DNA from: Rhodococcus triatomae BKS 15-14
GTDB taxonomy: Bacteria; Actinomycetota; Actinomycetes; Mycobacteriales; Mycobacteriaceae
NCBI GenBank assembly: GCA_000341795.1
Contig: AODO01000026.1
Location: 1 to 44,053 of the forward strand
Direction of reading: 5' to 3'
DNA: 44,053 bases
Made by a program: the position numbers and the translations under genes. Shown here piece by piece: positions 24,394-32,306 of this stretch (position 1 is its first letter; each line of letters starts with the position of its first letter). The notes under the pieces were generated by a model. It was given only the letters and a program-made list of their open reading frames with translations. It was not told the origin of the DNA and searched no databases.

Positions 24394-24669
24394 TGGTGGC
24401 TTCACGGCCCGCCGGCGTGTGGGCGTTGGCATCTGCTGCACCACATCTGCGAACCGTTCCCGCTGGTCAAGCACCCCGAACCGGTGCTCACCGCAGGGCA
24501 AGGCTATGTCTTGCGTCAAGTAGCCGGCAGTCTTTGAGGTAGCGCGGTGTATATGCCCGGTGATCGGCTCTACTGCGCCGCAGCGCGGAGTGGTGTCAGG
24601 TGAGGCGCAGATTCTGGCGGTAGCGTCACCGCTGTTCCGAGCGGAAGGCGAACGTCAGGGGGCAGTCAC
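24394..24669. other. Intergenic region, probable promoter, nothing else recognised
   Basis: This stretch follows the replication gene. Open frames here have no recognised protein. It must hold the promoter and ribosome-binding site (CAGGGGG near 24657-24663) of the next gene. The first 150 bases read like a short decayed coding piece, but I cannot name the parent. Confidence 0.35.
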
Positions 24670-25323
24670 ATGAAGTCGGCGCCAGGAGGCGCCGAAGTGG
24701 ATTTCGAACCCGACGACCGGTGGGTTCCGGCGAACCGCCGGTGGTTCGGACTGGACAAGGCCACGATCCTGCCTGCTGCGGTAGTGGCCGCATTGGCGAT
24801 CGTGATGGCGGTGATCCTTCCGGCGATCAACGATTCGATCGGCTACGACGACAAGGTTGTCGACGGTGATGTCATGGAACTGGCCGGTGGGGTGACCTTC
24901 GTTCCGGCCGTGGGATGGGGCATCACCTCGGGCGTCCGGGACAGCGTCGGCAGACCGGCGACCGGCTATCCGGCCACCGCTGTCGTCGAGGACGGCGACG
25001 TCGGCCTCTCGGTGCGCACCGGTCCGTTCACAGGTGATGCCGACGCGCTGCTCGATCAGATCAAAGACACCAACGACGCACTGGGCAGTGACTTCGAGAT
25101 CACCGGCGACCCCGCCGCCATCCGGACCGCTGACGGGACCGAAGGCGTGATCGCGCGATTCAGCAACCCGCAGATCGACGGCGTCATCGCCGCGTTCGTC
25201 GTCGACGGCACCGGCATTCAGGTGATCGGCACGGCACCCCTCGACTACGACGAGAGCGACGTCGAAGAACTCGCATCGATGATCACCAGCATCAACGTTC
25301 GCACCGAGGGAGAAACGCGATGA
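24670..25323 (+). CDS. Membrane-anchored protein in PrsW operon
   Basis: A 217-residue protein with a short cytoplasmic N-terminus, one membrane helix at about 32-52 (ILPAAVVAALAIVMAVILP) and an extracytoplasmic alpha/beta domain (about 65-205). It lacks a lipobox or catalytic motif. ATG overlaps no gene upstream, but its stop overlaps the PrsW-like ATG (ATGA). The pairing suggests it is a substrate, sensor or partner of the protease, inferred from context; the type is reminiscent of single-helix anti-sigma-like or receptor proteins cut by PrsW in Bacillus. Confidence 0.7.
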   Translation: MKSAPGGAEVDFEPDDRWVPANRRWFGLDKATILPAAVVAALAIVMAVILPAINDSIGYDDKVVDGDVMELAGGVTFVPAVGWGITSGVRDSVGRPATGYPATAVVEDGDVGLSVRTGPFTGDADALLDQIKDTNDALGSDFEITGDPAAIRTADGTEGVIARFSNPQIDGVIAAFVVDGTGIQVIGTAPLDYDESDVEELASMITSINVRTEGETR

Positions 25324-26507
25324 CCGCTACCAGCGAGAACCTCGCCGACAAGCGGCTCGCCGCCATCGAGGCGTCCGGGTGGGGACGCAAGTTCCACTTC
25401 TTCCAGCCCCGCAACGCCGCGTTCTGGGTATACGTCGTTCTCGTCGCGATCGGCACGGTCGAGCTGGTCAAGATGATCGCGAGCGCATCCGGCGCCTACG
25501 GTCAGGCGATCACCGCGTCCGTGATCATCTTCGGCCTCTACGGCGCACTGTTCTGGTGGTTCACCCAGCGCATCGACCGCTACGCCGGACAACCGGCGAA
25601 GCTGATCGTCGTCGCGTTCCTGTGGGGCGGGCTGGCCGCGACCTGGGCGATGGCCGCGCACGCCAACGATGCGGTGCGGTCAATGTATGCCAAGTTCTTC
25701 GGGCAGCTGTTCTACATCAACTGGGGAGCCGGCCTCGCCGCACCGTTCACCGAGGAACTCGCCAAGGGCTTCGGACTGCTGCTGCTGATCGCGCTCGCCC
25801 CCCGGCTGATCCGGACCGCGTTCGACGGGTTCATCCTCGGTGCGTTCATCGGACTCGGGTTCCAGATCATCGAGGACATCTCCTACGGACTGAACTCCGC
25901 TGGCAAGCAGTTCGGCGCCAACCAGCTCGAATCCGCCCTCGGCACCGTCTACTTGCGAATGGGTGTCGGTGTGGCCGCCCACATCCTGTACACGGCGATC
26001 TTCTGTGCAGGGTTGGTCTACCTTCTCGGCAGGCCCGCTGAACCCCGCAACATCGGCCGCGGAATCCTGCTGATCGTGACGCCTATCGTGCTGCACTTCA
26101 TCTGGGATGCCGACGCCGCCATCCTCGGCGGCAACGACTACCTGATCATCGGGTCGTGGGCGGTGATCATCGCGATCGCCCTGTACATCGTGGTCCGGGT
26201 CTTCAAGATGACCGTTCCCCGCGAACGGCAATTCATGCGCGACGTTATGGCACCCGAGGTCGAGAACGGCGTCATCACCCCAGCCGAACTCGATGCGCTC
26301 AGCGGAGACCGCAAGGCCCGCAAGGCGTATCACAAGGCAGCAGCCACCCGCGCGGATCGCAGGCGCGCCGATCACGTCCTCGACGCCGCTCGCGACCTCG
26401 CTGACGCGCTCGCCGTCGCGCGCGGCCGCGACACCCCGGAGGTAGAGTTCGCCCGCTCCGAGGTCACCCAGATCCGCGGTGGAGCGACATCGGTGCAGCA
26501 GGGCTGA
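25320..26507 (+). CDS. PrsW-family intramembrane metalloprotease
   Basis: A 395-residue polytopic membrane protein of the PrsW/CAAX-protease-like superfamily. The conserved active-site motifs are all present: FTEELAKG (E145, E146), FQIIED (E185), AAHILY (H221) and LHFIWD (H259, D263), in the family's order along eight or so membrane helices. A charged cytoplasmic tail of about 100 residues follows. PrsW in Bacillus cuts the anti-sigma factor RsiW; here no sigma/anti-sigma pair is seen, so the substrate may be the co-encoded single-helix protein. The ATG overlaps the previous stop and a strong terminator lies 14 bases after its stop. Confidence 0.86.
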   Translation: MTATSENLADKRLAAIEASGWGRKFHFFQPRNAAFWVYVVLVAIGTVELVKMIASASGAYGQAITASVIIFGLYGALFWWFTQRIDRYAGQPAKLIVVAFLWGGLAATWAMAAHANDAVRSMYAKFFGQLFYINWGAGLAAPFTEELAKGFGLLLLIALAPRLIRTAFDGFILGAFIGLGFQIIEDISYGLNSAGKQFGANQLESALGTVYLRMGVGVAAHILYTAIFCAGLVYLLGRPAEPRNIGRGILLIVTPIVLHFIWDADAAILGGNDYLIIGSWAVIIAIALYIVVRVFKMTVPRERQFMRDVMAPEVENGVITPAELDALSGDRKARKAYHKAAATRADRRRADHVLDAARDLADALAVARGRDTPEVEFARSEVTQIRGGATSVQQG

Positions 26508-26520
26508 TCACCACCCGGTT

Positions 26521-26555
26521 CGGTCGCGAGGCGGTTCCCACTCGCCTCGCGACCG
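26521..26555 (+). terminator. Terminator hairpin after the PrsW-like gene
   Basis: CGGTCGCGAGGCG (26521-26533) pairs perfectly with CGCCTCGCGACCG (26543-26555) across a 9-base loop, 14 bases after the stop at 26507. No T-tract, as is common in actinobacteria. Confidence 0.75.
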
Positions 26556-26627
26556 GCCGAATCAGGTCCGTTGTTCGGCTGGTCGCTCGACGCTGCCACA
26601 CTCTGGCACCGAGATGACGGAATGAAC

Positions 26628-26780
26628 TCACCTCAACGGAGTGCCCTCTGGGCCAACGAGATACACCTCCTGAGGGACCCGGTTCGAGATGGCCTGGTGT
26701 GGGCGGATGGTGTTGTAGATGTGCCGGTAGCGGTGCACTTCCATGTCGAGGGCGTCCAGACCTGCGGCCCACCCATGCCC
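26628..26780 (-). pseudogene. C-terminal remnant of an IS3/IS481-type transposase
   Basis: The minus strand has an open frame of about 50 codons without a suitable start, ending in the stop at 26628-26630. It contains the segment EVHRYRHIYNTIRPHQAI, followed by SNRVPQEVY, a hallmark of the C-terminal part of integrase-core (rve_3) transposases. No DDE residues remain in the window, so this is a leftover. The surrounding 26781-26959 shows repeats (AGACCTGAC at 26788-26796 and its complement at 26861-26869) but no gene. Confidence 0.65.
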
Positions 26781-26959
26781 AGAAACGAGACCTGACCCCA
26801 AAGAGTCGATCGAACGTCAGATCTGTATCAACGACGGTGAATCCGGGTTCAATGGTGAAAGTCAGGTCTATCGGGATGCCGTCGATAGACTGTCCGGAAG
26901 GAAGCGCGTCCGGATTCTCGCGTGAGCCAGAGTTTGTCTGATGCCCGCGGCCAGTTGCG

Positions 26960-28186
26960 TCACTCCTGTCCGGGCCGGTAGATTTTCGCGATCTCCAATG
27001 CCGCCGAGCCGAGGGAATGCCCACGCAGATCGGTCATCGTCAACGAGTGGTCGAGCACAAGTTCGGCATCGGACGGCGACATCTGGGTGCGGCGGGCCAG
27101 TTCGGCGGCGGCTTGCCGTCGCTCGGTTCCGCCGCCGCGGGCACGATCCCACAGGCCGGACGCGCTGTCGTCGGAGGCGCTTCCCAGCAGGTCGCCTGAA
27201 CCGTGTTTGGTCACGTGCTGCCAGGGCTCCACGTACCCGCGATCGGCCATCCGGTCGTCGAGGGCGCGTTCGCGCTCCCATCGATCGAGATCGCCGGGAG
27301 TGTAAGCCTTGCTGGAAGCTGTGGCGTGCAACCACTCCTGTCGGTACTTGGTGGTGTAGACGTGGCCCTGCCGACGTCGCAGCCGGTAGTAGTCCACGTA
27401 TCGGGGCAGTGTCACCAGGAAGGTCAGGATGTTCACGGTACCGATGACCACCACGATCGCCAGGACTGTCGCGATCACACCGAAGCCGAGGTACACAGCC
27501 AACACCGCAGTGGGCACTGCCACATACATCTGAGCCCGGAACGCCCGTTCAGACTTGTTCATGCCGTAACCGGTTCCCTCCAGCGAGATCGGAGGGTTGG
27601 TGAACGGTCCGAGCACGACCAGCGCCGGCAGAAACACCAGCAGCGCTACTGATATCGGGAAGCCCCCGAAGACGTGGAAGTCGACGAACACCACGTCCAA
27701 GTAGTCGGACACAAGCGGTATGCGGTGCTCGGTGAACCAGTCACTGTTCCAGAGATTGAGGCCGTTCTGGCGTTCGGCTCGTGGTGCGGCGTTGCGCATC
27801 GCCTCTCGGGTCGATTCGCTGAGCTCCTTGTCTGGCGAACCGACGAGGATTCCGATAACGGTGTCCAGGAAGTACTCACGCGTGTACTGCAGGCCTCGCA
27901 CCACATAGGATGCCAGCACACTGGCGACCATCGTCGCGGCCACCACGGTGATGACCCTCAACCCCGAGATGCCGCCGCCAAACGGCTCTGCGGGTTCCCC
28001 TGCGCGACCCCAGATCCAGCGAATGTCGTCGTACTTGGCGACTGCCTTCGACTCCGGGGTGGCCTCGAAGCTCTCCCGGAGCATCGCCACCTTCTGCCCT
28101 GACGACGCACCGTAATACGCGGCGCCCTTGCTGTCACCGAGAACGGACCTCGGGTCGAAATCATTGTGCTGCTTCTTCTTCGCCAC
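26960..28186 (-). CDS. Multi-pass membrane protein of unknown function
   Basis: A 408-residue protein. The cytoplasmic N-terminus is basic (AKKKQHNDFDPRS). Membrane segments follow near 82-105, 187-210 and two around 235-285, and a long charged cytoplasmic tail makes up the last ~120 residues. I set the start to GTG at 28186, preceded by AGGAAGGGACC, because an open extension to 28468 would be low-complexity, Arg-rich and would overlap the lipoprotein gene. It lies 85 bases after that lipoprotein gene on the same strand, so they are probably co-expressed. No family recognised. Confidence 0.65.
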   Translation of the reverse strand: MAKKKQHNDFDPRSVLGDSKGAAYYGASSGQKVAMLRESFEATPESKAVAKYDDIRWIWGRAGEPAEPFGGGISGLRVITVVAATMVASVLASYVVRGLQYTREYFLDTVIGILVGSPDKELSESTREAMRNAAPRAERQNGLNLWNSDWFTEHRIPLVSDYLDVVFVDFHVFGGFPISVALLVFLPALVVLGPFTNPPISLEGTGYGMNKSERAFRAQMYVAVPTAVLAVYLGFGVIATVLAIVVVIGTVNILTFLVTLPRYVDYYRLRRRQGHVYTTKYRQEWLHATASSKAYTPGDLDRWERERALDDRMADRGYVEPWQHVTKHGSGDLLGSASDDSASGLWDRARGGGTERRQAAAELARRTQMSPSDAELVLDHSLTMTDLRGHSLGSAALEIAKIYRPGQE

Positions 28187-28271
28187 GCTGGTCCCTTCCT
28201 GCCGAGCCAGGAACACCGGCCCGCTTGTCCTTTGTTGAATCAGGTCGACCGATGATCGGCCTGTTCGGGCA

Positions 28272-28799
28272 CTAGTTCGACGGCGCAGGGCACGTCGCCA
28301 CGGCGACACCGCGCTGAGCCTGGGTCGACTTGTAGGGCTCCTGCGCAGCGTCGTAGGCTGCCGCGTTTCCGGCGACTCCAGAGGGCTTGCCGTCGATCCG
28401 TATGCGGCACGTAGCGACGGCGGCTCGTCCGTCGGCCGTGATCGTGATCGCCGGGGACTGGCCCTCACCCAATGGATACTGGGCTGACGTCCATCCGATG
28501 AAGCCGTGCTGGGAATCGATCGTGGCCCCTGACTCTGTGGTCAGCTTGACGCGAGTCTCGTCGGTGGACGTCGGGGGCAGGGCCTCGGACACCGTTCCGC
28601 TCTCCGTTGTGAACTCGACGGTCACCGAGTCGGCGCCGACCACCTCGGCCTGGTACTCGACCACTTTCGGGTCGCCAGATGGTGCGGACGCCACGCCGCC
28701 GGCGGACGCTGCGTCGGTGTCTGCTGATCCGCAGCCGGCGAGGAGGATGGTCGCGGCAGCAACGAAGTATGCAGCTTTGGTGGATGTCTTCACGCTCAT
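28272..28799 (-). CDS. MmpS-like lipoprotein
   Basis: A 175-residue lipoprotein: signal peptide with lipobox LAGC (cysteine at about 23), a short linker, then a beta-rich domain in which the order VEYQAEVVGADSVTVEF, a hydrophobic middle and ATCRIRIDGKPS near the end resembles mycobacterial MmpS proteins, which pair with MmpL lipid exporters. No MmpL gene is in the window. A plain immunoglobulin-fold lipoprotein is the alternative. ATG at 28799 has GGGAG upstream. It is followed by the membrane protein at 26960-28186. Confidence 0.6.
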   Translation of the reverse strand: MSVKTSTKAAYFVAAATILLAGCGSADTDAASAGGVASAPSGDPKVVEYQAEVVGADSVTVEFTTESGTVSEALPPTSTDETRVKLTTESGATIDSQHGFIGWTSAQYPLGEGQSPAITITADGRAAVATCRIRIDGKPSGVAGNAAAYDAAQEPYKSTQAQRGVAVATCPAPSN

Positions 28800-28892
28800 A
28801 GGACTCCCTCATGATTGCGATTTGCCCGCGACGCACTACTCAGCGGAGCCGTCGACGGGCAGCTAATGGGTGGCTGTTCAGGCACATTGGAT

Positions 28893-28928
28893 GGTGGCCA
28901 CGGTGGGTGATCACCCACTGTGGCCACC
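28893..28928 (-). terminator. 36-bp near-perfect palindrome, probable terminator
   Basis: GGTGGCCAC and GTGGGTGA (28893-28910) are mirrored by TCACCCAC and GTGGCCACC (28911-28928) with a single G/T mismatch that can still pair in RNA. It lies 16 bases past the stop of the 623-residue lipoprotein gene, between it and the next gene. A stem of this length with no T-tract fits a terminator; a symmetric binding site is the alternative. Confidence 0.65.
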
Positions 28929-28943
28929 GGGTCGGCGACGAAC

Positions 28944-30815
28944 TCAGTCAGGCGAGGTGGTGAAGTAGGCCCGCGCAACCCGGGCCACGGTCGGCGCGGG
29001 AAAGACCTCGTCGGGAGCGCCCATCTCCCCCACCCGGACTGTCCACTGCCTGGTACTGGTGTCTATGGCCGGGCCCTCGTCTACGAGGACGAAGTAGTCG
29101 ACTCCCTCGCAGTAGTAGGCACCGGCCAGATCGTCCGCCCTCGCACCCCACGCTCCACCGTGCCGGCGGAAACAGTGCGTGCCGTCGTCGAGTTCGATCC
29201 ATTCCGGTTCCGCCTTCTCTGCGGCGGGTACCGGGCCGAGAGGCTCGTCGAGTTGGTACTGCGAGTATTCCTGCTTCCATGGATCGATCGCGCAGGTCAG
29301 GGACTGGCGGTCGGTGTGGACCCAACAGGTGTGTGCGGCGTCTGCGGTGGAACCGCAGGTGACGACGTCTGTACCGCGGGAGGACACGGAGGGGAAGGGA
29401 TACGAGCAGTCGATGGTGGTGCGCCTCGGATTGCGTGCGCGCCAATCGGGCAGTGGTTCACCGGCGTCGTCGACCGCGACCACCTCGATGATCTCAGTGT
29501 CGGCCGCCGGACTGCCAGCGACCTCGGTATCGGCGGTCGGACGATGCACGATGATCTGGTACCCATTGCGGTCGATGCTTTCCGCTGCGCCGATGAAACC
29601 GTCGATGGCGGTGCGGACCCCGTCGACCACCCAGATGACCGGTGCGATGATCGTCGCCAGGACCGGTCCCAGATCCGCTTCCTCGAGCGCGATCTCGGCG
29701 CAGTCCAGCGCCATGTTCAACGCTGTGTTGAAGAACTGCGTCAGCTCTCCAGCACCATCGAGATCCGACGACGTCATCTTGCTGAACGAGCTCAGGCAGG
29801 AGGCGCCTTCCATCGCGGTGAGGAACTTGTCGGCAGCGCCGCTCCCCCCGACCCGCTCGATCGCCATCGCATAGGTCCCGACACCGAAGTCGAGCGCAGT
29901 CAACAGATAGCTCGCCGGTTCGGGTCGGATCATCACCCCATCGGAAGTCGAGTTCTCGATGACGTCGAACTCGATCTCACTGCCCGAAGGTAATAGCTCG
30001 ACATGATTGCCCCGGTTGATCGGTGCCGGCCGCAACAGGTCGGCGACGTGCCCGATCCAGTCCTTTCGGTCGCTACCAGCGAACTCCAGACCGGGGGTGT
30101 ACTCCACCGATACGCCGTAGCCCCGCGCGTTCACAGCCTTCAGAAGCGGCGACTGAGCATCCTGGCCGAGACACCAGTACACCCGCTTACCCTGATCGCT
30201 CGTCGCATCGAAACCCGCGTCGCGGACTTCACGCTCACCGGGGCACGTCGGCTGCGCGCCGTAACCGAAGCTCGCGATGTCGTCGAACCGCCCACGCAGC
30301 CACGAGGTCGCCGACGCACGAACATCGTTCCAGCGGTCAACGAGCCAGAAGGAGAAGTGATCGGTCGTGACGACGACGTCGCCGCTGTCGTAGCGCACAT
30401 CCGTGGCCACGGTCGGCTCAGCCTCCGGATTCGCCGCATAGGTGACCACCGGGACAGGCTCGCCCGGTTCGAGATCGCCGACCGGGAACCGCAGGGTGGC
30501 GGCGCCGGTCAGTTCGGTGCCGCCGAGTTCGATCGACCAACCATGTCGGCCGTCCGGCGTGGTGGCCGAGTCTATGTGCAGCGCGCCCTCCGAAGTCACC
30601 GAGGACCCGGGAATGTCGACCGTGACACCACCATCGGCCGAATGCCCGACCGTGTGCTTCCCCGGCGAGACCTCGATCTCCTCAGAACCGGACTGACCCG
30701 AGCAACCGGAAATCACAAGAACCAAACACAGCACGGCACCCAGTGTGTTCCGAATGCCGCGTCGACCCCACCTCACTGCCGTATACCCGGCGAATGTCGC
30801 ACTCAGAGGATGCAT
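28944..30815 (-). CDS. Large lipoprotein with Cys-rich C-terminus
   Basis: A 623-residue lipoprotein. The signal peptide ends at VISGCSG (cysteine near 37). A beta-rich domain follows (about 45-170, with LEPGEPVPVVTYAANPEAEP and HFSFW) that resembles ZU5-type beta domains of actinobacterial surface proteins, then a mixed middle region and a C-terminal part with several cysteine pairs (TCWVH, LTCAI, HCFRR, YYCEG). I set the start at ATG 30815, with GTGGAG 9 bases upstream; a longer form would reach into the previous gene. The start lies 5 bases after the stop of the lipoprotein before it, so they form an operon. No enzyme motif is seen. Confidence 0.68.
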   Translation of the reverse strand: MHPLSATFAGYTAVRWGRRGIRNTLGAVLCLVLVISGCSGQSGSEEIEVSPGKHTVGHSADGGVTVDIPGSSVTSEGALHIDSATTPDGRHGWSIELGGTELTGAATLRFPVGDLEPGEPVPVVTYAANPEAEPTVATDVRYDSGDVVVTTDHFSFWLVDRWNDVRASATSWLRGRFDDIASFGYGAQPTCPGEREVRDAGFDATSDQGKRVYWCLGQDAQSPLLKAVNARGYGVSVEYTPGLEFAGSDRKDWIGHVADLLRPAPINRGNHVELLPSGSEIEFDVIENSTSDGVMIRPEPASYLLTALDFGVGTYAMAIERVGGSGAADKFLTAMEGASCLSSFSKMTSSDLDGAGELTQFFNTALNMALDCAEIALEEADLGPVLATIIAPVIWVVDGVRTAIDGFIGAAESIDRNGYQIIVHRPTADTEVAGSPAADTEIIEVVAVDDAGEPLPDWRARNPRRTTIDCSYPFPSVSSRGTDVVTCGSTADAAHTCWVHTDRQSLTCAIDPWKQEYSQYQLDEPLGPVPAAEKAEPEWIELDDGTHCFRRHGGAWGARADDLAGAYYCEGVDYFVLVDEGPAIDTSTRQWTVRVGEMGAPDEVFPAPTVARVARAYFTTSPD

Positions 30816-30820
30816 CTCGA

Positions 30821-32065
30821 TCAACTCCACGGCCCTGGATAACGGCCGCCGACGTCGCGAACCAATCGGGAGACCGTGTCGGACGAATCGCTGAAGTCGT
30901 AGACGAGCGTCCAGCCGTCGAGCCTGGCTGCGGGGCGTATCTGCCATGAGGCGGCCTCGGTTTCTCCGCTCGGCAGCCTCACGACCGAGGAATCACCACT
31001 TCCCGTCCTGAGATACAAGCGGTCCGCGAAAATGTAGGCCTCTTTGATATTGAGGCTGGCGAGCTCGTCATCCGATTTCGAGATGACAGTTTCGCCGGTC
31101 TCGCGGTCAAGGACGAGCAGTGTGTCACGGTTTCGGATCAGGATGTAGTCGTCTGATGGATGTACATCGTCGGGTACGAAGAGGCCGATCTCCGGTGGCA
31201 AGTTGAACAGTTCGCGCTGTTGGCGAACGTCGTACCCGATGAGGTGATCTGTCGAACCGGGAGGGCAGCCTCTGTAGCTGACGACAGCGTCATCGATCTC
31301 CAGTACGAGTCCGGCTTGCTGCACGCTACAACTGGTGAGGATCGGGCTTCCATCAGACGCGTCGAACAAAGTGAAATCGGCGAGTGGTGGTACGTCCGCG
31401 ACAGCATCTTCCGCCCCGGCGAGAAGAGCAGTTCCCGGATGCGACCAAGTCGGTACTGCTGATTCGTTCCCGTAGACGGCGATCATTTTCCGATCGCCTT
31501 CGTCGAGAAGAAGTGCAGGGCCTACCGTCGTGCTGACCATGCCGATGGGAGCGCCGGGAAGGTCAACTTCCGTGGGGGTCTGAGAGCCAAGGCGATACGT
31601 GGACATCCGGTAGACGGGCTCCGAACCGGTGAGACCTTCGGCCTTGGTTCTCGAGCTGCTCGCGTACGCGACGAAGGTTGCCCCGTTGCGTGAGAACACC
31701 GTGCAGTGAAGGCCAATCAGATCCTCATCCGGCTTCTCGGTAGGGCCATCAACAACGACGACAGTGCCCGTTTCCGGATTGAATACCTGAAGTTGCGCCT
31801 GCTGTGTCGTGCAGTAGTCCTTCGACACCAGCGTGCCGCCGATGATGTGGCCGTCCTCGAGACCGACGGGAACCGGAACGGAGTCGGGCAGCTCGGGACT
31901 GTCGTTGGATGACTGCGTAGTCGTCGTGGTCGTCGGGCTTGTCGCCGGCGCGCTGGTAGTGGACTGCGACTCCGAGGCACTCGGGCCGGAGCAGCTTGCG
32001 AGCAATAATCCTGCCAGAACAATCGTTGAGCTCGTCACGATCGTTCTACCTGAGCGAAGTGACAC
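30821..32065 (-). CDS. Lipoprotein with beta-propeller-like repeats
   Basis: A 414-residue lipoprotein: signal peptide with LASC lipobox (cysteine near 25), a Ser/Thr-rich linker, then a series of short beta-strand motifs such as QLQVFNPETG, LLVLDRETGETV and YIFADRLYLRTG, typical of WD/PQQ-like propeller repeats. Start: GTG at 32065 after AGGGAG with 5-6 bases of spacing. It directly precedes the large lipoprotein gene with 5 bases between them. Role likely binding or scaffolding outside the membrane; no ligand can be named. Confidence 0.65.
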   Translation of the reverse strand: MSLRSGRTIVTSSTIVLAGLLLASCSGPSASESQSTTSAPATSPTTTTTTQSSNDSPELPDSVPVPVGLEDGHIIGGTLVSKDYCTTQQAQLQVFNPETGTVVVVDGPTEKPDEDLIGLHCTVFSRNGATFVAYASSSRTKAEGLTGSEPVYRMSTYRLGSQTPTEVDLPGAPIGMVSTTVGPALLLDEGDRKMIAVYGNESAVPTWSHPGTALLAGAEDAVADVPPLADFTLFDASDGSPILTSCSVQQAGLVLEIDDAVVSYRGCPPGSTDHLIGYDVRQQRELFNLPPEIGLFVPDDVHPSDDYILIRNRDTLLVLDRETGETVISKSDDELASLNIKEAYIFADRLYLRTGSGDSSVVRLPSGETEAASWQIRPAARLDGWTLVYDFSDSSDTVSRLVRDVGGRYPGPWS

Positions 32066-32262
32066 TGATCTCCCTGCCCTTATCTCACGATGCTGTGTGG
32101 TCGAGCACTGGTGCATGCTCAGTCAGCTTCATCGGCTAATCGTTGGCTATCGAACCACATCGGGTGGTGCTACTGCGGAGTGCACGGAGTGGCCGACGTC
32201 AGCGGCCCGCCCGAGTTGTGTGGCCAACTAGGCCCTGTTGGGCCTCTGAATTCTGAACTGAC

Positions 32263-32302
32263 AGCCCGGATCTTGGTGCTCATGACCACCAAGATCCGGG
32301 CT
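32263..32302 (-). terminator. Terminator after RCC1-cutinase gene 1
   Basis: A perfect 16-bp stem, AGCCCGGATCTTGGTG (32263-32278) with its complement at 32287-32302 and an 8-base loop, begins 4 bases past the stop of the RCC1-cutinase gene (stop at 32307). Confidence 0.8.
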
Positions 32303-32306
32303 GAGC

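Noticed and set aside
23851-24519. 222-codon minus-strand frame opposite the replication gene end
   Set aside because: Shadow of the replication gene; no recognised protein in it.
26464-27024. 186-codon minus-strand frame over the transposase remnant
   Set aside because: It overlaps the remnant in another frame and joins unrelated sequences; no domain seen.
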